NCBI RefSeq assembly: GCF_030719295.1
Contig: NZ_CP120998.1
Location: forward strand, 1-64,000
From: Streptomyces sp. Mut1
GTDB lineage: Bacteria; Actinomycetota; Actinomycetes; Streptomycetales; Streptomycetaceae
Length of the DNA: 64,000 bases
Reading direction: 5' to 3'
In this document: positions 63,595-64,000 of the stretch, piece by piece
Position numbering within the stretch: position 1 is the first letter of the stretch
Layout of the letters: each line of letters begins with the position of its first letter
Program-made: the position numbers and the translations under genes
The notes under the pieces: model-generated
Seen by the model: the letters and a program-made list of their open reading frames with translations, nothing else
The model's database searches: none
What the model was told of the DNA's origin: nothing

Positions 63595-64000
63595 ATGGGT
63601 AATGACTCACCGGGCACCTCCACGCGAGCGTCCGTGCGGAAAAGCCGGAAGCAGCGTATCGACGCGTTGTTCCGTGCCGAGCCGGAGCTCGCCGGCAGCA
63701 TGCCGGTGGCCGGCGTCTTCGAGGAGGGCGCCGGGCGCGGGCCGCGCCTGTCCGAGATCGTCAGGCGGACCCTTGCCGCGTACGCCGACCGGCCCGCGCT
63801 CGGCGAGCGGGCCAGGCAGTACGTCGACGTGGACGGACGCGTCACCCGGCAGTTGCTGCCCCGGTTCGACACCGTCTCGTACGGCGAGCTGTGGTCGCGG
63901 CTGAGCGCGGTCGCGTCCGACTGGTACCACCATCCGCAGCACCCGCTGCGCGAAGGCGACTTCGTGGCGATCCTGGGCTTCGCCGGAACCGACTACACCA
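63595..64000 (+). CDS. carboxylic acid reductase, N-terminal part (cut by window edge)
   Basis: The ATG at 63595 follows GAAAGG. The 135 visible residues (SRKQRIDALFRAEPELAGSM, LSEIVRRTLAAYADRPALGE, RFDTVSYGELWSRLSAVASD, GDFVAILGFAGTDYT) match the start of the adenylation domain of CAR enzymes, which are about 1,150-1,200 aa and also carry a phosphopantetheine domain and an NADPH reductase domain. CARs reduce aryl or fatty acids to aldehydes. Reduction of 3-amino-4-hydroxybenzoate to its aldehyde, as GriC/GriD do for grixazone, is the natural hypothesis. It is read divergently from the ParB-like regulator. Confidence 0.9.
   Translation, partial: MGNDSPGTSTRASVRKSRKQRIDALFRAEPELAGSMPVAGVFEEGAGRGPRLSEIVRRTLAAYADRPALGERARQYVDVDGRVTRQLLPRFDTVSYGELWSRLSAVASDWYHHPQHPLREGDFVAILGFAGTDYT

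Overview
The window is high-GC actinobacterial DNA, almost certainly Streptomyces. The evidence is the strong third-position G/C, frequent GTG starts, tight ATGA/GTGA gene overlaps, a complete tap-tpg pair for linear-replicon telomeres, and a TTA (bldA-type) codon in a pathway regulator. It falls into two parts: a mosaic mobile/accessory region (about 1-33 kb) and an ordered arm with a specialised-metabolism gene cluster (about 33.5-64 kb).

Accessory region. It opens with the 3' end of a KAP-family P-loop NTPase gene and a small companion gene. Next are a DUF6262 gene coupled to a recombinase fragment, a large trypsin-like/STAND NTPase membrane protein, and an intact pair of overlapping tyrosine recombinases (Tn554-like) flanked by two diverged recombinase remnants in opposite orientation. 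Small unknown genes, a Schlafen/AlbA_2 protein and a truncated, frameshifted Tn3-family transposase follow. Further on are a Xre-type regulator with a small membrane protein and a protein with a duplicated domain. At 21.4-22.1 kb there is a CRISPR array of 11 repeats (29-bp repeat, 32-bp spacers). No Cas1/Cas2/Cascade genes are visible, but a TnpB/Cas12-type RuvC protein gene starts about 370 bp from its leader side. Then come tpg and tap, a TniB-like remnant cut by an IS3-family element with a nonsense mutation, an aminoglycoside/hydroxyurea kinase pseudogene, other fragments, and a second, frameshifted Tap/Tpg-like pair (30.9-33.0 kb) that I interpret as an SCP1 Tac/Tpc-like telomere cassette in decay.

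Chromosome-like stretch and gene cluster. A GntR regulator with a TauE-type permease, a secreted protein, a VWA protein and a membrane protein lead into the cluster. A divergent MFS exporter faces a rightward, translationally coupled operon (40.7-48.5 kb). This encodes two KAS III-like enzymes, a phenylacetyl-CoA-epoxidase-like oxygenase (PaaA, a PaaB-PaaC fusion, PaaD), an SDR, an enoyl-CoA hydratase and an acyl-CoA ligase. An MHS-type transporter and a P450 follow. A leftward set then encodes a flavin monooxygenase, quinone-reductase-like MDR, aldehyde dehydrogenase, GMC oxidoreductase, second P450, aspartokinase, and GriH- and GriI-like enzymes for 3-amino-4-hydroxybenzoate. A ParB/StrR-like regulator and the start of a carboxylic acid reductase close the window.

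Working model (inference): aspartokinase feeds aspartate semialdehyde, GriI and GriH make 3-amino-4-hydroxybenzoate, the carboxylic acid reductase could make the aldehyde, and the Paa-like/KAS III/CoA-ester operon builds or tailors an acyl partner, with P450 and flavin oxidations. Three operator-like palindromes (NATNCCT-N6-AGGTATK) in front of the exporter, the operon side and the regulator suggest control by a gamma-butyrolactone-receptor-type repressor not present in the window. I cannot name the product.
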